Positions 31,837-41,233 of a stretch of DNA of 64,000 bases are shown here, in pieces (positions within the stretch are counted from its first letter, which is position 1; the number at the start of each line of letters is the position of its first letter). The position numbers and the translations under genes were made by a program. Origin of the DNA: Streptomyces sp. NBC_01381 (GTDB lineage: Bacteria > Actinomycetota > Actinomycetes > Streptomycetales > Streptomycetaceae); assembly GCF_026340305.1 (NCBI RefSeq), contig NZ_JAPEPI010000002.1, positions 992,001 to 1,056,000 of the forward strand. The letters run 5' to 3'. The notes beneath the pieces are model-generated. The model made no database searches. It saw only the letters and a program-made list of their open reading frames with translations, and was not told the DNA's origin.

Positions 31837-33939
31837 GTGTCCCCGGAGATATCGCGCAGGCGGCTGATGGCGGTCGGCGGTGGCGCGCTCGGTGCCGCCG
31901 CCGTCGGATCCTTCCTGCCCCCGTCGTTGCAGCAGGCATTGGCGCAGGACCGGCCCAAGGGCGGCGGCGGTCTCGACTCGATCGAGCACGTCGTCATCCT
32001 GATGCAGGAGAACCGGTCCTTCGACCACTACTTCGGGGCCCTGCGCGGCGTACGCGGCTTCGGTGACCGCAACGCCGTCCAACTGCCCGGCGGCAAGAGC
32101 GTGTTCGAGCAGCCCGGCGTGCTGCGCACCATCCTGCCCTTCCCGGTCCGTGAGGCCGCCGCGGCGCAGAAGAAGGACCTGCAGTACATCGGCGCCCTCG
32201 ACCACTCCTGGGGCGGCGGCGCCAAGGCCTGGCACGACGGCTGGATGGACGGCTGGATCACCGCCAAGACGGCGGCCTGCATGGCGTACTACACGCGCGA
32301 GGACATCCCGCTGCACTACGAACTCGCCGACACCTTCACCGTCTGCGACGCCTACCACTCCTCCATCCACACCTCCACGAGCCCCAACCGCAACCACCTG
32401 TGGAGCGGCAAGACGGGATATGAGGCGAACGGCAAGCGGGCCGTCGAGAACGACGCGTACGACGAGGGCACGCACCCCGGCTACGACTGGGGGACGTACG
32501 CCGAGCGCCTGGAGAAGGCGGGCGTGAGCTGGCAGACGTACACGGAGTGGGAGAACTTCACCGACAACCAGATCGAGTTCTTCACCACCTTCAAGGCGAT
32601 CGCCAAGAAGGTCCTCGCCAAGACCGGCCTCACCTTCATGGAGGCCTTCTACGCCAAGGTCCGCGACGCCAAGGACGACGTCGAGCGCGCGAAGCTGCTC
32701 GCCACCCTGGAGGAGGGCGTCGCCACCCTCACCAAGGCGGAGAAGTCGCTGTTCGAGCGCGGCCTGCGGCGCGTGCCGACGGGGAAGCTCGCCGAGACGT
32801 TCGCCAAGGACGTCGCGGACGGCAAGCTCCCGAAGGTCAGCTATCTGGTGCTGTCCGCGCTGGACTCCGAGCACCCCAGTGTCTCCTCGCCTATCCACAG
32901 CGCGACCATCGTCTACAAGGTCCTCGACGCGCTCGCCTCGCACCCCGAGGTGTGGCGCCGCACCGCCGTCTTCATCAACTACGACGAGAACGACGGCTTC
33001 TTCGACCACGTCCCGCCGCCCGTCCCCGGCGGCGACTCGGCAGAGGAGAAGGAAGAGCGCTGGGAGGGCCGCCCGACCGGGCTTGGCGTGCGCGTGCCGA
33101 TGCTCGTCGTCTCGCCGTGGACCGTCGGCGGCTATGTCTGCTCCGAGGTCTTCGACCACACCTCCGTGGTGCGCTTCCTGGAGAAGTGGACCGGTGTGAA
33201 GGAGCCCAACATCAGCGCCTGGCGCCGCAAGGTCACCGGCGATCTCACCGGCGCCTTCGACTTCAGGCGCGGCCACCGGCAGCCCGACGTCGAGCAGCCC
33301 GGCGCCATCCCGGAGTTCAGCGGCCGCTGGGCCCCGCTGCCGCCTCTGAAGCAGTCCATGCCGGTCCAGGAGCCGGGCAGCCGGCGCGCCCGCCCGCTGC
33401 CGTACCAGCCCGACGCGGACGCGAAGCCGGGCGAGAGCGGTGCTCTCACGGTGCGGCTTCGCAACGGCGGCAGCTCCAGCGCGCACTTCGCGCTCTATCC
33501 CTACGCCGACGAGTTCAAGACCCCGCTCCACCAGGACGTCGTACGCGAGGGCTCCTGGACCGTGCCGGTGGCCAAGGACGCGTACGCCTTCACGGTCACC
33601 GGGCCGAACGGTTTCCGGCGCGAGTTCGCGGGCGGCAAGGACGGCGGCGCGCAGCTCGCCTCCGCGATCACCCGCCGCGAGATCCACCTCACCCTGGCCA
33701 ATCGGGGCCGCCAGGAGCTCGTCTTCACGGTGAAGCCGCTCGGATACGTCGACGAGGCGGACGTCAGGTCGCGGACGCGGACCGTCCGGGTAAAGGCGGG
33801 CAGCAGCCGCACCGTCGCCTGGCCGACCGGTGACGAGCACGGCTGGTACGACGTCGAGATCACGGCCGCGGGCGAGCCCGCCTTCCGGCGGCGGCTCATG
33901 GGGCACATCGAGAACGGGCGCGCGAGCGTGTCCGGCTGA
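31837..33939 (+). CDS. Phosphocholine-specific phospholipase C, Tat-exported
   Basis: A 700-residue secreted phosphoesterase. A twin-arginine signal (ISRRRLMAVGGGALG) precedes the catalytic domain, which starts IEHVVILMQENRSFDHYFG with the Glu-Asn metal site, followed by STSPNRNHLWSG, NYDENDGFFDHVPPP and GVRVPMLVVSP. Two C-terminal beta domains (from about residue 530) complete the plcC/acpA architecture. The enzyme hydrolyses phosphatidylcholine-type lipids outside the cell and commonly releases phosphate-containing head groups. The start is GTG 31837, preceded by GGAGG at ideal spacing; a TTG at 31813 is less likely. PHO-box-like repeats upstream hint at phosphate control. Confidence 0.92.
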   Translation: MSPEISRRRLMAVGGGALGAAAVGSFLPPSLQQALAQDRPKGGGGLDSIEHVVILMQENRSFDHYFGALRGVRGFGDRNAVQLPGGKSVFEQPGVLRTILPFPVREAAAAQKKDLQYIGALDHSWGGGAKAWHDGWMDGWITAKTAACMAYYTREDIPLHYELADTFTVCDAYHSSIHTSTSPNRNHLWSGKTGYEANGKRAVENDAYDEGTHPGYDWGTYAERLEKAGVSWQTYTEWENFTDNQIEFFTTFKAIAKKVLAKTGLTFMEAFYAKVRDAKDDVERAKLLATLEEGVATLTKAEKSLFERGLRRVPTGKLAETFAKDVADGKLPKVSYLVLSALDSEHPSVSSPIHSATIVYKVLDALASHPEVWRRTAVFINYDENDGFFDHVPPPVPGGDSAEEKEERWEGRPTGLGVRVPMLVVSPWTVGGYVCSEVFDHTSVVRFLEKWTGVKEPNISAWRRKVTGDLTGAFDFRRGHRQPDVEQPGAIPEFSGRWAPLPPLKQSMPVQEPGSRRARPLPYQPDADAKPGESGALTVRLRNGGSSSAHFALYPYADEFKTPLHQDVVREGSWTVPVAKDAYAFTVTGPNGFRREFAGGKDGGAQLASAITRREIHLTLANRGRQELVFTVKPLGYVDEADVRSRTRTVRVKAGSSRTVAWPTGDEHGWYDVEITAAGEPAFRRRLMGHIENGRASVSG

Positions 33940-34046
33940 CAGCGGGGCGTGAGGGCGCAGGGGAGCTCCAACGGGGCTCCCGTGCGCTCCGCATACCCCT
34001 GTGAGCATCGCCACGAAAGGGACAAAAGATCTCCCCGGGCTGTCAA

Positions 34047-34070
34047 GGTGACTGCGGTGTTTATGTCACC
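34047..34070. promoter_or_regulatory. Inverted repeat upstream of the MMPL exporter
   Basis: GGTGAC (34047-34052) and GTCACC (34065-34070) form a symmetric site about 85 bases before the exporter start, in a relatively AT-rich region. It is compatible with a repressor operator or a widely spaced BldD-like site. Confidence 0.35.
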
Positions 34071-34153
34071 GCTCATGCGTTCTTTGCTGGCTGTTCGTTT
34101 TATTCACGGCTGTTCCCGGTAAAGATCCACGAATCATCCCAGGGAGCCAGTCA

Positions 34154-36448
34154 GTGGCAGCACTCGCACGGTGGTGCGTCAAGCACCGTCTCCTCGCAGT
34201 ACTGCTGTGGCTCGTGGCCCTCGGCGGCACCGCGACCGCCGCGGCCGTCGCCGGATCCGCGTACTCGAACAATTACGAGGTGCCCGGCACCGAGTCGGGC
34301 CGTGCGACCGAGCTCCTGAACCAGGGTTTCGACGGCCTCGGCGGCGACAGCGACACCGTCGTCTGGAAGACCGACGCGGGCACATCGGTGCGCGCGGCCG
34401 CCGTCGAGCAGTCGATGACCGGCGCCCTCGACAAGATCTCCGAGATGCCCGCCGTGGCGTCCGTGATCAGCCCGTACACCGGGCAGGGCGCCGCCCAGAT
34501 CAGCTCCGACGGGCACATCGCGTACGCGACCGTCACCTTCCACGAGCAGGCCGACGCCATCGACAAGGCGGACGCACAGGCCCTCGTCGACACCGCGAAG
34601 GCCGCCGAGACGGACGGCCTCGACGTGGAGCTCGGCGGCACCGCCGTCGGCCTCACCGAGTCCAAGAGCGCCCAGACCGCCGAGATCGTCGGCGTCGCCG
34701 TGGCCGCCGTCGTGCTCTTCCTCGCCTTCGGCTCGCTCGCCGCGTCGATCCTGCCCATCGCCACCGCCCTGGTCTCGGTGGGCACGGCGTACGCGGGCAT
34801 AGTGCTGCTCGGGCACTTCATGACCGTCGCGGACTTCGCACCGATGCTGGGCACCCTGATCGGGCTCGGCGTCGGCATCGACTACGCGCTGTTCATCGTG
34901 ACCAGACACCGCAAGGGCCTCAAACAAGGCCTGCCGGTGGCCGTCGCCGCCGAACGCGCGGTCGCCACCACCGGGCGCGCGGTCGTCTTCGCGGGCGCCA
35001 CCGTGTGCATCGCGCTCCTCGGCATGCTCATCCTGCGGCTCAGCTTCCTCAACGGCGTCGCGATCGCCGCCTCGCTGACCGTGCTCCTCACCGTCGCCGC
35101 ATCGGTGACCCTGCTTCCGGCCCTCCTCGCGTGGATAGGGCCGCGCGCGCTCAGCCGCCGCGAGCGGCGCCGCCTCGCCGAGCACGGCCCCGCACCGGAG
35201 CTGCCGACCGGGTTCGCCGCCCGCTGGTCCGCCTTCGTGGAGCGGCACCCCAAGCTGCTCGGTGTCGTCGCCATCGCCGTCATGGCGGTGCTCGCGCTGC
35301 CCACGCTCTCCCTGCACCTGGGCACATCCGACCAGGGGAACAACCCGGCGACGGCCACCACACGGCAGGCCTACGACCTGCTCGCCGACGGCTTCGGGCC
35401 CGGCGTGAACGGCCCGCTGACCCTGGTCACCGACGTGCAGACGGCGGGCGACCGGCTCGCCGTCGACAACCTCGGCTCCACTCTCGAGGGGACCAAGGGC
35501 GTCGCATCCGTCAGCCCCGTCACGTACGACGCGGACGGCACGGCCGCCTTCCTCACCGTCGTACCGGATTCGTCCCCGCAGTCCGAGCGGACCAGCGACC
35601 TGGTCGACCGGCTCCGTGACGACGTGCTGCCGAGGGCCGAGACGGGCACCTCGCTCGATGTGCACGTCGGCGGCGTCACCGCGAGCTACGACGACTTCGC
35701 GGAGATCATCGTCGGCAAGCTGCCGCTCTTCGTGGGGGTGGTGATCGGCCTCGGCTGCATCCTGCTCCTGCTCGCCTTCCGCTCGATCGGCATCCCGCTG
35801 AAGGCCGCCGCGATGAATGTGGCCGCCGTGGCCTCCGCCTTCGGGATCGTCGTCGCGATCTTCCAGTGGGGCTGGGGGAGCGAGCTGCTCGGCCTCGGCT
35901 CGGCGGGCCCCATCGAACCCTTCCTGCCCGTGATCATGGTGTCCGTCCTCTTCGGGCTCTCCATGGACTACCAGGTCTTCCTGGTCAGCCGGATGTACGA
36001 GGAGTGGCTGGAGACCGGCGACAACCGGCGGGCCGTCCGGGTCGGCCTCGCCGAGACGAGCCGGGTGATCAACTCGGCGGCCGTGATCATGATTTCGGTC
36101 TTCCTGGCCTTCGTCCTGAGCGGCGACCGGGTCATAGCGATGTTCGGCATCGGCCTCGCCGCCGCGGTCGCGCTCGACGCGTTCGTGCTCCGTACGCTGC
36201 TGGTGCCGGCGCTCATGCACATGCTGGGCGGCGCCAACTGGTGGCTGCCGCGCAGCCTCGACCGGTGGCTGCCGCGCATCAGCATCGAGCCTCCGGAATG
36301 TCGTTCGATTCCGGCCGATGTGCATGGAAAGATCGCGGCCATCCCGGGACAGCGGGACTCGCACGACGAGTCCGCAGGCGAATCCGCACCGGGTCAGGGT
36401 CGGCCGAAGGAGCAGGATGTTCGGGATATCGCTGGGCGAGGGCGCTGA
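34154..36448 (+). CDS. MMPL-type RND family transporter
   Basis: A 764-residue membrane protein with the RND plan: one helix, a large extracytoplasmic domain, five helices, then a second copy of this unit. Conserved proton-relay regions include GLGVGIDYALFIVTRHR and FGLSMDYQVFLVSRMYEEW. Actinobacterial MMPL proteins export lipids, siderophores or drugs; no substrate clue is present. The GTG start has AGGGAG 8 bases upstream. The last 32 bases overlap the N-acetyltransferase gene, so the pair is co-transcribed. Confidence 0.9.
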   Translation: MAALARWCVKHRLLAVLLWLVALGGTATAAAVAGSAYSNNYEVPGTESGRATELLNQGFDGLGGDSDTVVWKTDAGTSVRAAAVEQSMTGALDKISEMPAVASVISPYTGQGAAQISSDGHIAYATVTFHEQADAIDKADAQALVDTAKAAETDGLDVELGGTAVGLTESKSAQTAEIVGVAVAAVVLFLAFGSLAASILPIATALVSVGTAYAGIVLLGHFMTVADFAPMLGTLIGLGVGIDYALFIVTRHRKGLKQGLPVAVAAERAVATTGRAVVFAGATVCIALLGMLILRLSFLNGVAIAASLTVLLTVAASVTLLPALLAWIGPRALSRRERRRLAEHGPAPELPTGFAARWSAFVERHPKLLGVVAIAVMAVLALPTLSLHLGTSDQGNNPATATTRQAYDLLADGFGPGVNGPLTLVTDVQTAGDRLAVDNLGSTLEGTKGVASVSPVTYDADGTAAFLTVVPDSSPQSERTSDLVDRLRDDVLPRAETGTSLDVHVGGVTASYDDFAEIIVGKLPLFVGVVIGLGCILLLLAFRSIGIPLKAAAMNVAAVASAFGIVVAIFQWGWGSELLGLGSAGPIEPFLPVIMVSVLFGLSMDYQVFLVSRMYEEWLETGDNRRAVRVGLAETSRVINSAAVIMISVFLAFVLSGDRVIAMFGIGLAAAVALDAFVLRTLLVPALMHMLGGANWWLPRSLDRWLPRISIEPPECRSIPADVHGKIAAIPGQRDSHDESAGESAPGQGRPKEQDVRDIAGRGR

Positions 36449-36974
36449 ACTGCGGCCCATCGAGCCGTGGCAGGCACAGGAGTTCCTCACCCACATCGAG
36501 CGGGCGCGTGACTACGCGGGGCCGTGGGTGCCCCTGACAGCGCTGGTGACGGACCTCGAATCGGCCCGGGAGCGGCTCCAGTCGTACGCCGACAAGCAGG
36601 CCGCCGACACCGGCCGCCTCTACGGGATCTGGCTGGACGGCACGCTCGTCGGCGGGGTCCTCTTCCGGATCTTCGACACCGCCACGGAGTCCTGCGAGGT
36701 CGGGGTCTGGCTGGAACCCTCGGCGACGGGGCGTGGCCTGGTCTCCAGGGCGGCGCGGGTCCTCATCGACTGGGCGGTCTACGAGCGCGGCATGCACCGC
36801 GTGGAGTGGATGGCGTCCTCCGCGAACGCCCCCAGCATCGCGCTCGCCAAGCGCCTCGGCATGACGAAGGACGGCGTGCTGCGGGAGTGCTTCCCCTGGC
36901 AGGGGGTGCGGCACGACATGGAGGTGTGGTCGGTGCTCGCGCCGGAGTGGCGCGAGGCGCGCGAGGCTCGTTAA
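36417..36974 (+). CDS. GNAT family N-acetyltransferase (RimJ/RimL-like)
   Basis: A 185-residue acetyltransferase. EVGVWLEPSATGRGLVSRAARVLIDWA contains the acetyl-CoA loop and HRVEWMASSANAPSIALAKRLGM the C-terminal signature, as in RimJ/RimL proteins that modify N-termini or small amines. AAGGAG five bases before the ATG sets the start inside the 3' end of the exporter gene. It might modify an exporter substrate, but that is only positional inference. Confidence 0.88.
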   Translation: MFGISLGEGAELRPIEPWQAQEFLTHIERARDYAGPWVPLTALVTDLESARERLQSYADKQAADTGRLYGIWLDGTLVGGVLFRIFDTATESCEVGVWLEPSATGRGLVSRAARVLIDWAVYERGMHRVEWMASSANAPSIALAKRLGMTKDGVLRECFPWQGVRHDMEVWSVLAPEWREAREAR

Positions 36975-37009
36975 GAAACCTCTCAGACTCCGTCCGTACG
37001 GTGCGGGGC

Positions 37010-37594
37010 ATGGGAACTAAGACAGAGGACGAGACCGCGGCCGAGGCGGCCGCAAAGCCGGAGGCCGACGAGGCCGTGGACGCCGTCAAGGTGGAGAAGA
37101 GCACCGCGTCCGAGGAGGCCGGTGAGGTCGTCGACGACGCCGATGACGCCGATGAGCTCGACATGGCCGACGAGGCCGACGAGGCCGCTCCGGCCAAATC
37201 CAGTGGCGTCTTCACGGGTGCCGCGGCCGTCGTCTCCGCCGCTCTCGGTGTGATCGGCCTGTCCGGCGGCTGGCTCGGCACGGTCGCCGCGGCCCGCTCG
37301 AACATCGTGGGGCAGCTCGAGACCAAGCAGTCGGCGAGCGTCGCCGACCAGATCCAGGCCCTGTACGGCGACTCCTGGCAGGTCACGGCGCTGATCGCCG
37401 GAGCCTTCGCGCTCGCCGCGCTGGTCGTCGGGTTCGTCGTCCTGGTCAGGCCCGCGTTCGGCGCGCCCGACCAGGAGCAGGCACCGTGGATCAAGTCGGT
37501 GGCCTGGGCGGGAGTCACCCTCGGCGTCATCGGCCTGCTGCTGGCCATAGCCAAGTACTCGGACCTGATCTACGGGCTGCCGTCGGCGAGTTGA
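37010..37594 (+). CDS. Membrane protein with acidic disordered N-terminus
   Basis: A 194-residue protein. Residues 1-65 are Glu/Asp/Ala-rich and likely disordered. Three membrane helices follow (VFTGAAAVVSAALGVIGL, VTALIAGAFALAALVVGFVVLV and WAGVTLGVIGLLLAIAKY). No family was recognised. The ATG lies 35 bases after the acetyltransferase stop with only a weak GGGG-like site. A strong double hairpin follows the stop. Confidence 0.75.
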   Translation: MGTKTEDETAAEAAAKPEADEAVDAVKVEKSTASEEAGEVVDDADDADELDMADEADEAAPAKSSGVFTGAAAVVSAALGVIGLSGGWLGTVAAARSNIVGQLETKQSASVADQIQALYGDSWQVTALIAGAFALAALVVGFVVLVRPAFGAPDQEQAPWIKSVAWAGVTLGVIGLLLAIAKYSDLIYGLPSAS

Positions 37595-37599
37595 CGGTA

Positions 37600-37660
37600 G
37601 TGGGGGGCCTTAGGGGGTGGGGAGCCCTAAGGCCCCCTCCCACCTCCTAAGGCCCCCCAC
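37600..37660. terminator. Compound terminator with alternative 3' arms
   Basis: The 15-base arm 37600-37614 is perfectly complementary to 37646-37660, and its inner part (37603-37615) also pairs perfectly with 37625-37637. The three CCTTAGG/CCTAAGG elements allow mutually exclusive hairpins in either direction. Confidence 0.7.
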
Positions 37661-37768
37661 CCCCTCAAGATGCGGCACTCTCCCGATGTGCCGACCCTGC
37701 CTGGCAGACGAAAGTAAGGGCATCGCAGAGAGCGAAGCCGGTTACCGGAAGTCAGTCAGGGAGTCGAC

Positions 37769-37954
37769 ATGTTCGAGTACGAGATGCACCAGCTGCGCGC
37801 CGCGGACCTCACCCGTGAGGCCGACCGCCGCCGCCTCCTCCGCGTGGCCCGCGAGGCCAAGGCGGACCGCGCCGAGCGCCGCTCGGTACGCCACGAAAGC
37901 GAGGGGCGGGTGAGTACGGGCCTGCGGCGGGCCCGATTCACGCGGGCCGCGTGA
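37769..37954 (+). CDS. Small Arg-rich protein (61 aa)
   Basis: A 61-residue, strongly charged protein beginning MFEYEMHQLRAADLTREADR and rich in Arg, Ala and Glu, probably a single long helix with a basic tail. AGGGAG six bases before the ATG supports translation. Similar small proteins beginning MFEYEM are, as I recall, common in Streptomyces, but I know no function. It precedes the large LuxR regulator; its last codons lie in a perfect 7-bp hairpin. Confidence 0.65.
   Translation: MFEYEMHQLRAADLTREADRRRLLRVAREAKADRAERRSVRHESEGRVSTGLRRARFTRAA
37938..37954 (+). other. Hairpin spanning the end of the 61-aa gene
   Basis: TCACGCG (37938-37944), loop GGC and CGCGTGA (37948-37954) form a perfect 7-bp stem that includes the stop codon. 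It could be a terminator or limit read-through into the LuxR gene. Confidence 0.4.
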
Positions 37955-37970
37955 TGAGCACGGGGGCATC

Positions 37971-37998
37971 TGCCCAGGGCAGAGGGATATCCCCTGCC
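37971..37998. promoter_or_regulatory. Nested dyads upstream of the LAL regulator
   Basis: The palindrome GGGATATCCC (37984-37993) sits inside a larger imperfect dyad (37978-37998), and TGCCCAGGGCA (37971-37981) is a second one overlapping it. They are within 50 bases of the preferred start at 38020. Confidence 0.45.
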
Positions 37999-38019
37999 AG
38001 GTCGGCCGCCTCCTGTGCG

Positions 38020-41000
38020 ATGCTCACGCCTGTGGAGACCAGGTCCGTAAGCCCCGTGTTCGTCGGCCGCTCCGACGAACTGGGCGTTCTGAACGACGCA
38101 CTCGCCCGTGCCAAGGGGAGCACCCCCGGCACGGGCGAGCCGCAGGCGTTGCTGCTCGGCGGCGAGGCGGGCGTCGGCAAGACGCGCCTCATCGAGGAGT
38201 TCACCGCGGCGGCATGCGCGCAGGGCGCCGTCGTCGCGATCGGCGGCTGCGTCGAGATCGGCGCGGACGGACTGCCGTTCGCCCCCTTCTCCAGCGCCCT
38301 GCGCTCCCTGCGCCGCGAGCTCCCCGAAGAGTTCGACGCCGCGGCCGCCGACCAGGAGGGCGAGCTGGCCCGACTGCTCCCGGAGCTGGGGGAGGCCCCG
38401 CAGCGCCGCCGCGGCACCGACGCCCAGCACGACGAGGAGGGCATGGCCCGGCTCTTCGAGTTGACCGCCCGCCTCCTGGAGCGCCTGGCAGCCGACCGCC
38501 CGGTCGTCCTCCTCCTGGAAGACCTGCACTGGGCCGACGCCTCGACCCGCCACCTCCTCGCCTACCTCTTCCGCACACTGCGCAGCGGCAGCCTCGTCGT
38601 CGTCGCGACCTACCGCGCCGACGACATACACCGCCGCCATCCGCTGCGCCCGCTGCTCGCCGAACTCGACCGCCTTCGCACCGTGCGCCGTATCGAGCTG
38701 GCCCGCTTCAGCAAGAAGGAGGTCGCCCGCCAGATGGCGGGGATCCTCAGCGCCGAGCCCGAACAGTCCCTGGTGGACGACATCTTCGACCGCTCGGACG
38801 GCAACGCCTTCTTCGTCGAGGAACTCGCCGTCGCCTCGCACGGCAGCAGCTGCGCGAGCCTCACCGACTCCCTGCGCGATCTCCTTCTCGTACGCGTCGA
38901 GGAACTGCCCGAGGACACCCAGCGGGTGGCGAGGATCGTCGCCGAGGGCGGCTCGACCGTCGAGTACCCGCTGCTCGCGGCGGTCGCGGAGCTCGCCGAG
39001 GACGACCTGATCGAGGCGCTGCGGGCCGCCGTCGGCGCCAACATCCTGCTGCCTTCGCCGGACGGCGACGGCTACCGCTTCCGGCACTCCCTGGTCCGCG
39101 AGGCCGTCGGCGACGATCTGCTGCCCGGCGAGCGCTCCCGGATCAGCCGCCGCTTCGCCACCGCCCTCGAAGCCGACCCCTCGCTCGTCGCCGCCGACCA
39201 GCGCGCCACCCGCCTCGCCAGCTACTGGTACCACGCGCACGACGCGGCGAAGGCGCTCCCCGCCGTGCTTCGCGCCTCCGTCGAGGCCCGCCGCCGCTAT
39301 GCGTACTCCGAGCAACTGCGCCTCCTCGAACGGGCGATGGAGCTGTGGGACGACGCCCCCGAAGACGTACGCCTCGAACTGCGCCCCCTCGACTACGCCG
39401 AGGTCTACCCGGCCTGCGGCTGCGATCCCGCCACCACCCCGCTGCGCTATCTCGACCTCATGGCGGAGGCCGCCGTCGCCGGCCGTCTGTGCGGTGAGCG
39501 CGAACGCGCCCTGAAGATCACCAAGCGGGCGCTGCGGCTCCTGGAGGGGGAGTCCGACCCCCTGCGCTCCGCCTGGTTCTGGATCCAGCGCTCCCGGCTC
39601 ACCTCCACCCTCGGCCGCGGCGACGGCTGGGCGGAGATCGCCACCGCCCAGGAGCTGGTGCGCGGCCTGCCCCCGTCGGAGGTGCACGCCGAGGTGCTCA
39701 CCAACGTCGCCTCCTGGGGCATGCTCCACGACCCCGGCGAGGAGACCCTGGCGGCGGCCCAACGAGCCGTGGAATACGCCCGGATGGTCAAGGCCGAGGA
39801 GATCGAACTCAACGCCCGGCTCATCCTCGGCGGCCTCCTGGTCGACGCGGGCGACGTCGAGGAGGGGTTCGCCGAGATGTACGCGGTAAGGCGGCGCTGC
39901 ATGGAGCCCCCGGCCCTCGTCTCCCGGGTCCCGCACATCCATGTCAACATGCCGTCCGTCCTCGAAGGCGCGGGCCGCTCCCTGGAGTCCCTGGAGATCG
40001 GCGACCAGGGCATCGCCCTCTGCCGGAAGTACGGACTCACCGACACCGAGAGCTGGGTCCAGGTCAACAAGGCGGAATCCCTTGTCTCACTGGGCCGTTG
40101 GGGCGAAGCCGTGGACGCCGCCGATGCGGCCCGCCGCGGCGCGCTCAGCGTGAAGCCGCGGGGCGGCGCCGCCCTCCAGCACGCCGTCATGGCCCTGGCC
40201 CGCGGCGATCGGCCCGAAGCCATCGCCCAACTGGCCACCGCCCGGGGCCACTACGGCACCCACGACCGCATGCCGCAGTACTCCCTGCCCATGTCCACCG
40301 TCGCCGTCGGCATCGCGGCGGTCGACCCCGACCCCGCCTCGGGCATCACCGCCGCCCGTACGGAGCTGGAACAGGCCATCGCCACCGGCTTCCCGCCCGG
40401 CACCCAGCGCTACGCCTGGCCACTGCTGCTCGCCGCCACCACCGCCGAGGCCGACACCCGAGGCCTGCCCGCCGCCGAGCCCGGCCGCGCCGAGGCCATC
40501 GAACGCATCCGCCTGGCCGCCAGAAACCTCCCCGCACCCATGCCCGTCTGGGCCGCCTACGAGCAGTGGGTACGGGCCGAACTCCTGCGCGCCGAGGACC
40601 GCGACACCCCCGCCGACTGGTCCGCCACGGTCACCGCTCTCGAACCCCTCGACCGCCCCTACGACCTCGCCCGTGCCCGTCACCGCCTCGCCGAGTCCCT
40701 CCTCGCCACCTCCTCCGCCAGGGGCGCGGGAGCCACCGGCGCAGACGCCGACCGCGAGCGCGCCGCCGGGCTGCTGCGACAGGCCCGCGAGGTCGCCGAA
40801 CGCCTGGCCGCCCACCCCCTCGCCGAGGCCGTCACCGGGCTCGCCCAGCGCGCCCGCCTGCCCCTGAGCCCCGACAGCGCCGCGGCGAGCACACGCACCC
40901 CCCTCACCCCTGTCGACCCCGCCGAGGCCCTCGGCCTGACCAGCCGCGAGCGCGACGTCCTGCGCCGCGTCGCCGCGGGCCGCAGCAACCGCCAGATCGC

Positions 41001-41148
41001 CGAGGAGCTCTTCATCTCCCCGAAGACCGCGAGCGTCCACGTCTCCAACATTCTCGCCAAGCTGGGCGTCGCGGGCCGCGGCGAGGCAGCGGCCCTGGCC
41101 CACCGCCTGCGCCTCTTCCCACCGGCTGACGAGCGGGCCGCCGGCTAG
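38020..41148 (+). CDS. Large ATP-binding LuxR (LAL) transcriptional regulator
   Basis: A 1042-residue LAL-family regulator. An N-terminal AAA-type domain starts with PVFVGRSDEL, with Walker A GGEAGVGKT at about residues 47-55 and Walker B VVLLLEDLHWAD. A long TPR-like helical middle follows. The C-terminal LuxR helix-turn-helix is LTSRERDVLRRVAAGRSNRQIAEELFISPKT and onwards. The frame is open from 37951, but codons 37951-38019 have poor third-position G/C and hold dyads, so the ATG at 38020 is preferred; it lacks a clear ribosome-binding site. LAL proteins activate pathways in response to ATP and unknown ligands; its targets are unknown. Confidence 0.9.
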   Translation: MLTPVETRSVSPVFVGRSDELGVLNDALARAKGSTPGTGEPQALLLGGEAGVGKTRLIEEFTAAACAQGAVVAIGGCVEIGADGLPFAPFSSALRSLRRELPEEFDAAAADQEGELARLLPELGEAPQRRRGTDAQHDEEGMARLFELTARLLERLAADRPVVLLLEDLHWADASTRHLLAYLFRTLRSGSLVVVATYRADDIHRRHPLRPLLAELDRLRTVRRIELARFSKKEVARQMAGILSAEPEQSLVDDIFDRSDGNAFFVEELAVASHGSSCASLTDSLRDLLLVRVEELPEDTQRVARIVAEGGSTVEYPLLAAVAELAEDDLIEALRAAVGANILLPSPDGDGYRFRHSLVREAVGDDLLPGERSRISRRFATALEADPSLVAADQRATRLASYWYHAHDAAKALPAVLRASVEARRRYAYSEQLRLLERAMELWDDAPEDVRLELRPLDYAEVYPACGCDPATTPLRYLDLMAEAAVAGRLCGERERALKITKRALRLLEGESDPLRSAWFWIQRSRLTSTLGRGDGWAEIATAQELVRGLPPSEVHAEVLTNVASWGMLHDPGEETLAAAQRAVEYARMVKAEEIELNARLILGGLLVDAGDVEEGFAEMYAVRRRCMEPPALVSRVPHIHVNMPSVLEGAGRSLESLEIGDQGIALCRKYGLTDTESWVQVNKAESLVSLGRWGEAVDAADAARRGALSVKPRGGAALQHAVMALARGDRPEAIAQLATARGHYGTHDRMPQYSLPMSTVAVGIAAVDPDPASGITAARTELEQAIATGFPPGTQRYAWPLLLAATTAEADTRGLPAAEPGRAEAIERIRLAARNLPAPMPVWAAYEQWVRAELLRAEDRDTPADWSATVTALEPLDRPYDLARARHRLAESLLATSSARGAGATGADADRERAAGLLRQAREVAERLAAHPLAEAVTGLAQRARLPLSPDSAAASTRTPLTPVDPAEALGLTSRERDVLRRVAAGRSNRQIAEELFISPKTASVHVSNILAKLGVAGRGEAAALAHRLRLFPPADERAAG

Positions 41149-41233
41149 CTGACCTGCCCCTTCTCCCGCCCCGGCCGGTTTCCGGCGGCCTCGCTTACGC
41201 TTGACTGCAGGATCTCGGCTCCAGGGAGGCGCA

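Noticed and set aside
31429..34014. Long minus-strand open frame opposite phospholipase C
   Set aside because: Low-complexity product with no domain; an artefact of G/C-biased third positions on the coding strand.
34151..36496. Long minus-strand open frame opposite the MMPL gene
   Set aside because: It mirrors the exporter gene and has a His/Asp/Gly-rich product with no membrane pattern.
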